From positions 1 to 15,829 of the forward strand of contig JAAAIG010000860.1 in assembly GCA_015852425.1 (NCBI GenBank): a stretch of 15,829 nucleotides of DNA, written 5' to 3'. Positions 1 through 9,400 of the stretch are shown one piece after another (the stretch's first letter is position 1; every line of letters begins with the position of its first letter). Source of the stretch: Gryganskiella cystojenkinii. Its lineage: Eukaryota > Mortierellomycota > Mortierellomycetes > Mortierellales > Mortierellaceae. The notes under the pieces are model-generated. The model did no database searches. It was given only the letters and a program-made list of their open reading frames with translations, and had not been told where the DNA came from. The position numbers and the translations under genes are program-made.

Positions 1-156
1 AATCATCCTCGTGTCCCTATGCCCCCTGCTCTGGCCGTCAAGTTCACTGGCGCTGGTGGTCCTGTCAGTTTCACCGAGTACAAGGCAAAGCACTGGTCGG
101 CTTTCCTTCTGGGCTTTAACCACTGTAGAATGGCTCTTGGAAGGTCGGCCACCTAG
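1..156 (+). CDS. Possible 3' end of a gene truncated by the left window edge
   Basis: Frame 1 is open from the first base to a TAG at 154-156, giving 51 codons. Codon choice in this frame is strongly biased to the C-ending codons seen in the certain genes of the window (GTC, AAG, TTC, ACC, GAG, TAC), while the other two frames read as low-quality Leu/Ser/Trp-rich sequence. The peptide includes AVKFTGAGGPVSFTEYKAKH and ends in GRSAT. I do not recognise the family and cannot name a function. An intron could also fall inside the stretch, so the exact last exon is uncertain. The call rests on codon bias alone. Confidence 0.45.
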   Translation, partial: NHPRVPMPPALAVKFTGAGGPVSFTEYKAKHWSAFLLGFNHCRMALGRSAT

Positions 157-820
157 GTTCTTACGTTGTGATGTCATTCAAAGGGAAGAAATGGTGGTAG
201 ACAAGGAATGCAATGCGAAGAGTGGCTGTGTATTCGTGCGGATGAAGAAAGGAAGAAAAGAGCCGTCAGTACTTCCCTTTATAGTCGCGATGCTGTACTA
301 CTATCCATGCATCCATCAGCAGTTGATTTCAGCTTGCTCATCCGCCTATACTGCTATGAGGCCATTCTCCTTGGCCAGAGCACAAGACGTGACGGCTTGC
401 ACAGGTTTGCAGTCGAGATAAATTTGTTGCCTTTTCTCCCTGTGTCGTGCGTGCTCATTGCACAGAACCGGAGACGTGTCCGTTTGCAGTTGAATGAAGC
501 GCTGTCTCCTTTCTCCTTTTCGAGAGATTTGGTGCGTTTTCTCCTTGTGTTGTGTTGTTTCTCGTGGTCTCCTGTTGTCCCGCTGTTCACCATGCACTTC
601 GCCATAAAGCTCACATGGTCCTGGTTGATTGCCAGTCATATAAAACCGTATATGTGTTCATTCTCCGAAGAGGCATCGCTGTCGTTGTCTTTTCTCTTTA
701 CCTCCTGACTGCATGAGGCTCCTCAGTAAAGAGGCTCTGCTATATATACTCCTTACCTCCTATTGCTCACGATAACGTCCACATGCAGCATCTTGAAAAA
801 CAACATGGCAGGGCGATTTG

Positions 821-892
821 ATAGTTGAGAGTAGACGATTAGTTGAGAGTGAAGATGTTGTTGTTGAGCAGGAATTGAGAGTAGTTGTGATT
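821..892 (+). repeat. Short imperfect direct repeats of a TTGAGAGT core
   Basis: The 10-mer AGTTGAGAGT occurs twice within about 20 bases (near 824 and 842), and a third related copy ATTGAGAGT follows near 875. A GTTGTTGTTG run lies between the second and third copies. This looks like local slippage or duplication in non-coding DNA. No function is evident. Confidence 0.4.
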
Positions 893-1257
893 GTAAAGCC
901 GTTTTTTTGGAGCAAATAGCCCCTGAAAGCGTGACCCTTCACGATGCCTGCATTTTTACGTACAAAATTTTTATGCTCGTGACTGCTCAAAATTTCCAAT
1001 TTTCCAGTACGAAGCAGTTTGAAATCTTTGATGCCGGTTCTTAATATTAAGAGAGATAGTTAGGGAGTGAGTTCTTTCATTCAGAGGGAAGAAAAAAAGG
1101 AGGTCTGGAAAGAATGCTGACTTGTGAGGGGTCAAGAATGCTACCTTGGAAAAGGGGGCAGGAGTGGTCTCTTGTGCAAATCATCCATAAGAACTGCTAT
1201 TTTCGTATACTAAACGTGAGCAGGAAGAGCTGCAGCGCGGCTGGTGGCCTTTGCAAA

Positions 1258-1263
1258 TTTATT
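1258..1263 (-). terminator. Candidate polyadenylation signal for the fucosyltransferase-like gene
   Basis: The minus strand reads AATAAA here, about 220 bases past the stop codon at 1486. It is the first canonical hexamer noticed downstream of that gene. The support is motif and position only. Confidence 0.3.
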
Positions 1264-1485
1264 ACAAAAAAATTGGAGTAACCAGCAGTGAACGCATGGT
1301 CCGGATTGTCATTCGTCTATAGCCAACTATCGGGCTGCTTGCGTCAAATGCTAGCTCATGTCTATCTGTGTACATGTTACGAAGACAGGCATAAATATAT
1401 TTCATAGATAAGGTAAAGACTGAACGTGCTACAGTATCGCAACATTAAAGGACGATAAACGAGGATGAGCATACACACCGATCCA

Positions 1486-3644
1486 TTATGGGTTAGACAC
1501 TCCCATTTTTGCGTTCAATTTTTTTCCAAGGTTACCTAGAAACCACGCCCGGTTGTTTGGTCTGCCCAATTTCATGCGGAGATTCAAGACGCCTCCCGTG
1601 AGAGAGCTCATCTGAGATCCGAAAAACACTTCTGTATGAGCCAAGACCCATTGATCTATGGCACTTTTCAAGGAGACGATTGCAAAGCACATTGAAGAGT
1701 AATAGCCGGATCAGTGTCCCGCAAAAAGCAAAGATATGGATGACTAGAAACAATCAAAAGCTTACCCAAGATAGTCCCCAATAACTGTCATGTGAAGGAA
1801 CCTGTCAATAAACTCATCGTCATCTACCATATCGTGGATAGTGATGCCGCCAACCCTCCTCATAGCTTCAATGAACTCAGAATTAGTCGAGTCTGAAGCA
1901 ACATAAAACCGCCTGTTCATACAACTCTTCAACTTGTCCCAAGGCACTTGTCGGATGTTGGCATCATCTTGGGGAAGGGAATCGAAATCGACCTCACAAT
2001 CTGCTGGACTAATCGACTTGTCTCGATGAAGCCAGGAGCCATAAATAAACTTGTGTACCGCAACTTCGCCAGGCTCGTCTTTAGCCCAACCATGAATTTG
2101 AAAGTCGCCTTGGCGGTAGTGGAAGCCTATATAAGGCTCATTATCCAGGATGGTCAAGAGTTTGTGGAGGATAAAGTCGCGAGCATCCTGGAGCGTCTTG
2201 GATACCACTATCTCATGCAGTGCATATGCTGATATCGTTTTCTACCCTCCTCCGTTGAAAACTTGAAAGGGAAGCGTGCGAACTGATGCACTCCTTCCTG
2301 AAAGTGCAAAATTGTAGCATTGGAATGGTACATCTGCTTAAAGCCGACTGGCATGACTTTATCTTTCGCCGTGTGGTTGTCGTTTCTGTGTTCCTCCCAT
2401 CGAATAGGCAACGTGCGATTCTCGGTTTCCGTGACGGACATCACGTAACTGTCCTTAATGCTATATATTTCCATCACCGGTTGTTGTTGCTTTTGACTGT
2501 TGAGTGGCAGTTCGCCTTGATTCAGTAACTTGGCAGCGTCATCCACGACCACAATAGCTCTGTTGGAACCATAAAGCCGAGGGAGCAAAGGCTGACTATC
2601 AATGGACCGGTTTAAATCATGATAGACCTTGAGTAGGCTGATGGCCCTAGGTAACCGAAGATCACCTCCCTGCGATGCAATCCACTCATCTGGATCCTCC
2701 GCTATGACGCCGTGCTTGACCATCATGACTCGATTGAATTCCGACGAGGTCATCACGTTAAGGGTTCTTCGCATCTCGTCTACATCCCAGAAGGTCCCAA
2801 TATCCAAAGCCCAGCGAGCATAGAAAGGATAGTTCAAACTGGGTGCATGAGCGCGCGTAAACTTTTGAAGGAATAACAACCGTGCGCTCGAGGATTCTGC
2901 CCATGTTTAGAGCCATCTCTAATATGAACCTGAGAATTTGAAGAAACACGAGGGAGTAAATTTACCTGTGCATGCAAAGGAACTATGCTTTGGACTTTAC
3001 AATGCTTACCGAAGGTTATTCAGACCAAGCCAAATATGGCTGTCATAGAAAAGATAGTTTCCATAGAATGGGTATGGTCTCTCTTCTTTCTCAAATCGTC
3101 TAATAAACTCTTGTGTCTCGGTGTACCATTTCGGCAGAGATTTTAAAGCATCTTGATATGGAATATCGATCCTACTGCGGGTATCATTTACGCCCTTGAT
3201 GAATTTGCTTGTAGGTATGCTCTTTGACATGCTATGCGCTGTTCGGAAGTGAATAATATGAAAGCAGAAACGGGAGATCGTGAGCAAAAAAACCATTACT
3301 CTCTTTCTTGACAACTACAATCTTAGCAAACGTAAATTCTAACCCGAGGGGTCGCTGTCGCTGACAGGATCGTCCTCAAGCCATAGCAGTTTGGGATGCA
3401 TTTGGGGTAGTTCATTCACGAAGTCCGTGTCCAGTGGAACCGCCGACTTGACAGAGGAGCGAAAAGACTCGCCTCTCCTTTCATCCATATCGATATGCTT
3501 CCCCGTCCTTCGCATGTCTTTCGCAAAGTCATCCTTGTTGATATAGAGGTGACTCATAATCGTGCACAAGGCAGCAATTATCAAAAAAGTCAAGACCTTT
3601 GTTCTCCTAAACCGTAGTGGAGTCTGGATGCAAGGGGAAAACAT
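1486..3644 (-). CDS. O-fucosyltransferase-like type II membrane glycosyltransferase, with two apparent frame breaks
   Basis: Exons (minus strand): 3344-3644, 3010-3238, 1766-2929, 1486-1663. The joined length is 1872 bases, or about 623 residues. The N-terminus has a short basic cytosolic end and a hydrophobic anchor at about residues 16-33 (VLTFLIIAALCTIMSHLYI), as in Golgi type II transferases. Exon 3 begins with a helix of the O-FucT kind (LEMALNMGRILERTVVIP). Later come GFHYRQGDF, resembling the GDP-fucose-binding HxRxGD loop, then FYVASDS, then in exon 4 VFFGSQMSSLTGGVLNLR, the C-terminal nucleotide-binding segment. The likely role is transfer of fucose or a related sugar in the secretory pathway; the acceptor is unknown. 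All introns keep phase (exon 1 ends +1, exon 2 ends +2, exon 3 ends +2). The exon 1 donor GTTAGA is weak. Inside exon 3 the frame must shift near 2863-2866 and back near 2238-2241, both at runs of four A; no intron of suitable length fits. The family assignment is confident at fold level, not for substrate. Confidence 0.8.
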
Positions 3645-4075
3645 CTTGCACTCTCGTTCGACAGAGACGTCTTTGTATGGGATTTAAGTCGATAGTGAGA
3701 AACACAAACGAGAGTGAGACAACATTGAATGGAAGGTTGAGGAATCAGGAAGTCTTTGGAATAATAGAGAGAGGAAAAAGAGGGAGGAACGGCAAAAAGA
3801 TTAATAAGTAGAACAAGACCACCAAGGCGAGCCACTGTGAGAAAAAATGTTGGATGCATGAAATAAAGGGGTGCATCGGACTCGGGGTGCGTATAATCAT
3901 GTAACATCAATTGTTGTATGGAATGATAGAAGTGCGAGACCATAGGTAGGGTAGTGGGGACCGTGACGGCGATGGTCAGAGGCGAAAGAACGGGCAAAGT
4001 AGTCTATTAATAAAGTCTATCTAGTATTTAAGACGTTTAATCCCCTTGTCTATTGGGGAGTGTTTTTGTCCCTTG
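3645..4075. other. Spacer between two tandem minus-strand glycosylation genes
   Basis: These 431 bases lie between the start codon of the fucosyltransferase-like gene and the stop of the nucleotide-sugar transporter gene. They must hold the promoter of the former and the 3' end of the latter. The stretch 3990-4020 contains a near-repeat of AGTCTAT around TTAATAAA. No convincing gene was found; an open frame on the minus strand at 3590-3997 overlaps the start of the downstream gene and has no motif. Confidence 0.5.
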
Positions 4076-6006
4076 CTACTTTGACTTTTCAGCAGCAGAG
4101 ACTCCGGCCGGTGCCGTCGTTGTCTTTATTGTTGTCGTCGCTGCGGTCGTTTTGGAATTCTTGGCGGAGGAAGACGAAGCTTTCGAGGACGAGATCGAGT
4201 ACATGACTGTACCCAGAAGAACTAGGCTCGAACCGACCATCATCTCGAACCCAAATCCGTTCTCAAAATAAAGAACAGAGATCAACAATGAGGTGAATTT
4301 CCGGAGGTTGAGGATAAAATTCAACGTCAGCGCAGATGAAAGGGACGTCAAACGATGGACTCCCGAGATGCACATGAACCTAAATAAAAAATAAGAGAGG
4401 ACAAAGTAAAGAGAGCATGAGTATCGTCAATGATACGACTCAACATGTTTCACGCGACCAAAGAGATGGAAGACATATAAAAAACTGGATGCTTACTGAG
4501 TTAAAGTATTGACAGCCAAAAAGATCCATAACCGGGGAACAGTGATTGAGCTGAGCTTGTAGGCGACGGAGGTTGGGAGGTAAGGACCGATCTGTCGAAC
4601 CAATTGCAAGATCGGGATCGGTGTCGATTTGTTAAAGATCCTGAATTGTTCAATAATATCGCCGTAAAACATCAAGAACATGGGCAAGGCCATGAAGTGC
4701 TATGCATGCGTATACAGAAAAATATAAATAGTCAGAGAAGGGAGTAGATCTCAGAGTGGATTTGATCCGCATGGTGTTCAGAGGGTCGAGGAAAACTAAC
4801 ATACCGAGTAAAAGAGTCCCTCACGCCATTCAGATCCATAGGTCTGGTAGGTGGATTCTTGCAAAAGACCCATCAACGACGATACAATCATCGCGATCGA
4901 GAGCATAAACACACCAATTGCATAATCTCCAGTGCTCACAGCCTCCGTTCCTGATCCTGATCCTGGTGTTGCTGGTTTCGAAGGGCTGGTGTTGGCCTTG
5001 GCACTCGAGGTCGCATAGATGACTCCGACCGTGACGACAATGACGGCAAAGATCTGTGAGGCACTATATCGCTTCTTCATCAAGAGCATGCCAAGGACCA
5101 TACCGACCATCAGTCCTCCGGATCGGAAGATGATGTGCAAGGGGACCGAGATCTTGTAGGCAAGAGCCAAGTTATTGAGGACGGAGACGGAAAAGAACAT
5201 GATGACAATGGCCATCCAACGGATCAGGGGGATTTTACGGGGTTTCAGGTGGGGTATATAACGCCAGAATCCATACTGGCTGTTGACTATGGTTGATCCT
5301 GTCGAAGAAGGTGACGAGGCTGGTATCCGTGATGGTGTCGATCCTGAAAAGAGCTCTTGAACGACGGGCCACTGCAAGTGCATAAATAGGCCATAGGCAG
5401 ATACGCAGACGAATTGAGCAAACGTAATCATTTGACCTGTTGAAGAGTAAATGTTCATTATGTTTAGTATAATTGGTCAGATCACTCCCTTTCCTGCCTT
5501 TTCAAAAAAAAAAAAAAAACAGGGGCACAGGCACAGCCTACCACTCTTTGGTGCATCACTAAATTGATGAGAGAGAAGGAGAGAAGGAGGAATTCATACG
5601 TCAGTTACTTTCAGTTCCGGCTCAACTTCTTGCTCGTTTCCTGCGGGAGTAGAAAAGAAGAACCACATCGGGGATCAGATAAAAGTGACTGGACCACTTA
5701 CTTGACGAGGATCTCGAGAGCAAAAACGTTGCTGCAACAACCGCCAAAGATCATGGTCGCGATCAGGATCCAGTCGTGGATAGAGACTTGTAGAGTAGCT
5801 GACGCCCATTCCTTCCAGGAAGGTTGTCGTTTTGTGAGCGTGGTTGCACGAGGGTCCTTTTCTTGCTCAGAGGACGAGGAGGATCGTGCGACCGAGGAAG
5901 CATTGCTCGTAGAGACAAGGGTGGCATCCGTCGTTGTTGATGTTGAAGATGCAATGATGGTGGTACCAGTCCGATGACGGAGTTTCATGTCCTGGTCCTG
6001 TTCCAT
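4076..6006 (-). CDS. UDP-N-acetylglucosamine/UDP-xylose-type nucleotide-sugar transporter (SLC35B4/Yea4 family)
   Basis: Five exons on the minus strand: 5702-6006, 5542-5558, 4805-5436, 4497-4699, 4076-4379. They total 1461 bases and give 486 residues. About ten membrane segments are visible, starting with WILIATMIFGGCCSNVFALE, where the GGCCSNV motif is diagnostic of the SLC35B4/Yea4 group. Others are MITFAQFVCVSAYGLFMH, the LNNLALAYKISVPLHIIFRS signature of UDP-sugar transporters, and LNFILNLRKFTSLLISVLYF near the end. The protein is longer than the roughly 330-340 residues usual for the family because of an N-terminal Ser/Thr-rich cytosolic region and a Ser-rich loop after helix 2. It should import a UDP-sugar into the ER or Golgi in exchange for the nucleotide monophosphate. 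The start at 6006 has an A at -3 and G at +4; an in-frame ATG at 6114 would add 36 residues but has poor context. The C-terminus EKSK has lysines at -1 and -3, not a standard KKxx signal. It is divergent from EMC1. Confidence 0.92.
5504..5519 (-). repeat. 16-base homopolymer in the intron next to the microexon
   Basis: A run of 16 A on the plus strand (T16 in the transcript) lies in the intron between the 17-base microexon and the following exon, about 22 bases after the microexon donor. A T/U-rich stretch just past a donor can bind TIA1/Nam8-type factors that promote recognition of weak upstream donors. A role here is a guess. Confidence 0.6.
5542..5558 (-). other. 17-base microexon of the nucleotide-sugar transporter gene
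   Basis: The minus strand reads AG before and GTAGGC after the 17 bases TGATGCACCAAAGAGTG. Exon 1 ends with two bases of a codon (AA) and the next large exon begins with GT CAA ATG, so direct joining breaks the frame. Inserting this exon gives residues N-D-A-P-K-S-G followed by QMITFAQF, and the family has a short D-x-P-x-S-G-like link at this place. A pyrimidine-rich stretch on the minus strand (5567-5590) lies just upstream of its acceptor. The flanking introns are 143 and 105 bases. Confidence 0.85.
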
Positions 6007-6494
6007 TGTGCTATGAAGCCGAAGACCGGAAGACGATGAAAAGGACGAGAAGGAAGGGGGAATGAAGGAAAGAAGGAATAAAAAAACGCCTCGTGTTGCC
6101 TCAATTTGATGCATCCAAATGCAAGACGAAAGCCCTGAAGAGGCCGTTAAGGGTGTCTATTAAAATGGCATTTTTAAAAAAAGGCAAGCGCCACCAATTT
6201 CCGGCAGTTGGTTGCAGCCCATACGATGAGTACGTTCTGTGACTGGAGCCAATGGCAGCGCTTGCCTTCCTGCCCTGCAAGAGAGTCGTGTCTTGGGAGG
6301 GAGGGATGTCAGTCATCATCTACTTTCATTAGTGTCCATCTTCGGTACATCTCTTTTCTTTACTTTCTCACGCGACTCTTCTCTCCTAACACTTTTTTTT
6401 TCATCAACCCGACTGTTCAATCTCTTTCACGTCTGGATACAGGACCTGACTCGACCTGACAAACAGTCTTTTTTTTAAAAAAGAAAAAAGAGAA
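6007..6494. promoter_or_regulatory. Shared divergent promoter of the sugar transporter and EMC1
   Basis: These 488 bases separate two start codons pointing away from each other. On the plus side a pyrimidine-rich tract around 6355-6390 and a T8-A6 tract at about 6471-6485 precede the EMC1 start, whose context is AGAAATGG. A small direct repeat GACCTGACTCGACCTGAC lies at 6443-6460. There is no clear TATA box at a sensible distance on either side. The absence of any other gene here makes shared regulation likely, but this is inference from layout. Confidence 0.6.
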
Positions 6495-9400
6495 ATGGCT
6501 TTATCACCGCGGAGGCCTGCTACTCCCTGGAGAGTATGTTTCACCGCCATCATCCTCGCCCTCCTCGCATCCGCTGTCTTTGCCTTGGAAGAGTCCCAAA
6601 AGGGCATCATTGACTGGTACTATTCTCATCACTTTCCTCCCACAGTCTGGCTCATCATCATCTCTCTTCAGCAACGACATCGACGCGTCGTACTCTGACG
6701 TCATCTTTGTTAACCAGAATATAACTCACCACTTTTCTCTTTCCTGTCACCTACAGGCACCACAAGTGGATCGGAACCCCTAACCTCTCTGCACCCCAAC
6801 GCAACATCCGCGGATCAAACTCAATCTTTGTTGCGACTGACAAAAACACGGTTGCCTCTCTCAAGGCCAAGTCTGGAGAACTCAGTACGTGATCCTTTTG
6901 TCCGATCTACAGGATCAGTCAAATATGTTCTTTGGCCCAATACACGGACAGTATTGTAACAGGCATAGCAGGATACAAAACGCAAGCAACGACAATTGAC
7001 TCCGATCTATATCCTTTCACCGTTTTTCTTATTGATGCTCATAGACTGGCGCCAGGTCCTTCGCGAGGACGAACCCGTTCATGATATCCGTGTCGTCGGT
7101 GGACGTAAGTATCCCTTCAGCATTTTTCCATCTTTCCATGACCAAGAGTACTATTTGGGAGATTCTTTGACCAAGCATTGAATGGGAGCACTCATTATTT
7201 TTTAAAAAAAAATAATTTATATCTGCATCAACAACAGACCTTTTGACCTTGTCTGGATCAACTCAGTTTCACGTTCGCCTCTTGGATGCAAAGTCTGGAC
7301 AACCTCTTTGGGATTTCTCCCCCGCTGGAGAGGGCTCGATCCCAGAACTTCAATTCGGTCAAGCCGTCACCACCACCACTGAAGATTCAAACTTGATCAT
7401 CTTGAACGAGGGACGTCATGTTCGCAAGGTTGGAGCCAAATCGGGCATGGAATCATGGCACTGGAAGGCGCAGGAGGGATCTCCTACGACTTACTTTTCA
7501 ATCTTGGAAGCCAAAGGATTTAGCGGACATGAGAACGTTGTTTACGTCATGGGTTTGACCCGTGGTGTTGCTGCTTTCAACTTGGAGGTCGTCGCTCTGG
7601 ATTCGACCACTGGAACAGTCCTCAAGACCTTTAACCCACGCTCAAGCATTGATACCTTTGAGGATGTCTTGACCCTCGGCGGCGGATCGACCAGCAAAAA
7701 CGGTTATATCGCCTGGTTGGAGAAGGATCACTTGAAGGTTTTGACCCTCGGCACTGACAAGATCACTCAGAACCACTTGAAGGTATGGTTTGGAGACACG
7801 CAGGGTTCCAATTACATTTCGCCAAGTGATCAAGGTCCTTATTGCTAAACAAAAGTGTTTCTTTCCTAACCATAGGACATCATCGGCGAGGTCCCCAGTT
7901 TCGAGGAGCTCGTCTCCAAGATTGATTTCGTCACCTTGAACTTGCCCGAGGGACACACCAAGTTCTTGCTCTCGGGCACCGTCGGCGAATACCATGATGC
8001 CCGCAGCTCTGGATTGCTGGACATTGACGAGAAGACTGGCAAGGCCGAGGTGATCTTTGATTTCGGTGAGCGTACAGGATTCTCTTCTTACTCGGCCGCG
8101 ACCAAGCCCGGAACTGAAGAAGTCGTTGTCTTGAGAGCCTTCCGTGGTGATTCCGATATCGGTATCTTGGAATTGCTCGATGTCAAGACCCGTGAGATCA
8201 CGCTTCAACAACAGATTCCTCTCGAGTACGAAAAGTTTTCCCATTTCACGTTTGCGTCTTTGGAGTTGTTCTCGAAAGGTCAGGGTGTTCAGACCCGTGT
8301 TTATTTCTCGACCATGGAGGGATCCTTCCACGCCTACTCTGATGTGGAGTCGGAGCGTTGGTACCGTGAAGAGTCCTTGGCTTATATCAAGGATGTCGAG
8401 TTTGTTGATCTCCCCGAACGCAAGCTCTGGACCCAGGATGTCAACGAGGCGGGTCACCAAAAGTCGACCAAGAACGTGACCATCGTGGAGCGATACTTGG
8501 AGCGCTTGACTTCTCACGTCCTTCAAATTAAGGATCTCCCCTCCTTCTTGATCTCGTACGCGAACCCTTCGTCTCTTTTCACCCGTGCCCCCGTCGCCGT
8601 TGAATATTCCGAGGTTCAGATCGGAGCTGTCAACAGGACCGAACCTGCCCTGTACCGTGATCAGTTTGGTCTCCGCAAGGTCTTGGTCTTTAGCACCGAG
8701 AAGGGCAAGATGGTCGCAGTCGATTCTGGAAACAAGGGTCAGATTGTCTGGAGCCGCTATTTCGGCTATGGTCATGATATCAAGAATGTCATTATGGTCC
8801 GTCAGGCCAACGTTCGTCTTCCCCCTGTCTTGGCTGTCATTGCTGAGACCGTCGATGGAGGAGTAAGTCGCGCCTAGCATGTTGTTCGTACCATACTTTT
8901 TATTCTCGGCTGTTTCGTTTCTTGATTTAATGTATTAGTATCTCATTACTTTTTTGCTTTATTTTTTCATTACCAGAGCAACAGAGTCACCCGTATGTAC
9001 CGCATCAACGCCTTGACTGGCGAGGATTTCCAGTCCAATAACTTTTTCTTCCCCTCATCTGCCTGGATCCCCGCTGGATACCTCGCTGCCTTCAAGCTTC
9101 CCATGGAGGATCCCGATGAGAAAACCCATGTCTTGGCCCTTGTTGACGATAGAATGCACATCACGACCTTCCCCAGCACAGAGTCCGTTCAGGAGGCCTT
9201 CAAGCGTTTCTCGGATGAGTTTTATTTCTTGTTGAAGAACAAGGTCGGCGCCAAGGAACTCAAGGGTTTCAAGCCCATTGTTTCTTCGGATACGGATCGT
9301 ATGGATGTTGAACCTACCTGGACATTGCCCTTCCCTGAGGGTGAGGAGATTGCGGCTTTTGCAGAGAGACCTTCTTATGAGGTCTTGGCCTCGCTCGGAC

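Larger units (their letters stand above)
157..1485. other. Intergenic stretch without a supportable gene
   Basis: About 1.3 kb lies between the possible gene tail at the left edge and the 3' end of the fucosyltransferase-like gene. The longest open frames here (on both strands up to about 166 codons) have no recognisable motif and lack the codon bias of the real genes. It holds TATA-like stretches around 638-652 and 739-751, a small set of imperfect direct repeats around 821-890, and on the minus strand a candidate polyadenylation signal near 1258-1263. It probably contains 3' untranslated sequence from both flanking genes. Confidence 0.5.

Noticed and set aside
208..708. A 166-codon frame on the plus strand in the left spacer
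   Set aside because: Low-complexity Ser/Leu/Phe-rich peptide, no motif, and codon use unlike the real genes.
760..999. A 79-codon minus-strand frame in the left spacer
   Set aside because: Thr/Ser-rich translation of the small direct repeats, no motif, and no splice partner found.
2840..2880. A short intron explaining the first frame change in the fucosyltransferase-like gene
   Set aside because: Possible GT-AG pairs here are 24 or 42 bases and multiples of three, so they do not change the frame. The one pair of right phase (88 bases) would delete the well-formed ARWALDIGTFWDVDE segment.
5698..6114. Upstream ATG at 6114 as start of the sugar transporter
   Set aside because: It would add 36 residues with a signal-like hydrophobic part, but its context is poor (T at -3) and family members begin near the first helix. 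The ATG at 6006 has good context. Not fully excluded.
7642..8880. A 412-codon open frame on the minus strand
   Set aside because: It is exactly antisense to EMC1 exon 5 and its intron 4. Strong third-position bias in the sense strand removes stop codons from one antisense frame. The plus-strand reading has clear EMC1 features and good splice sites.
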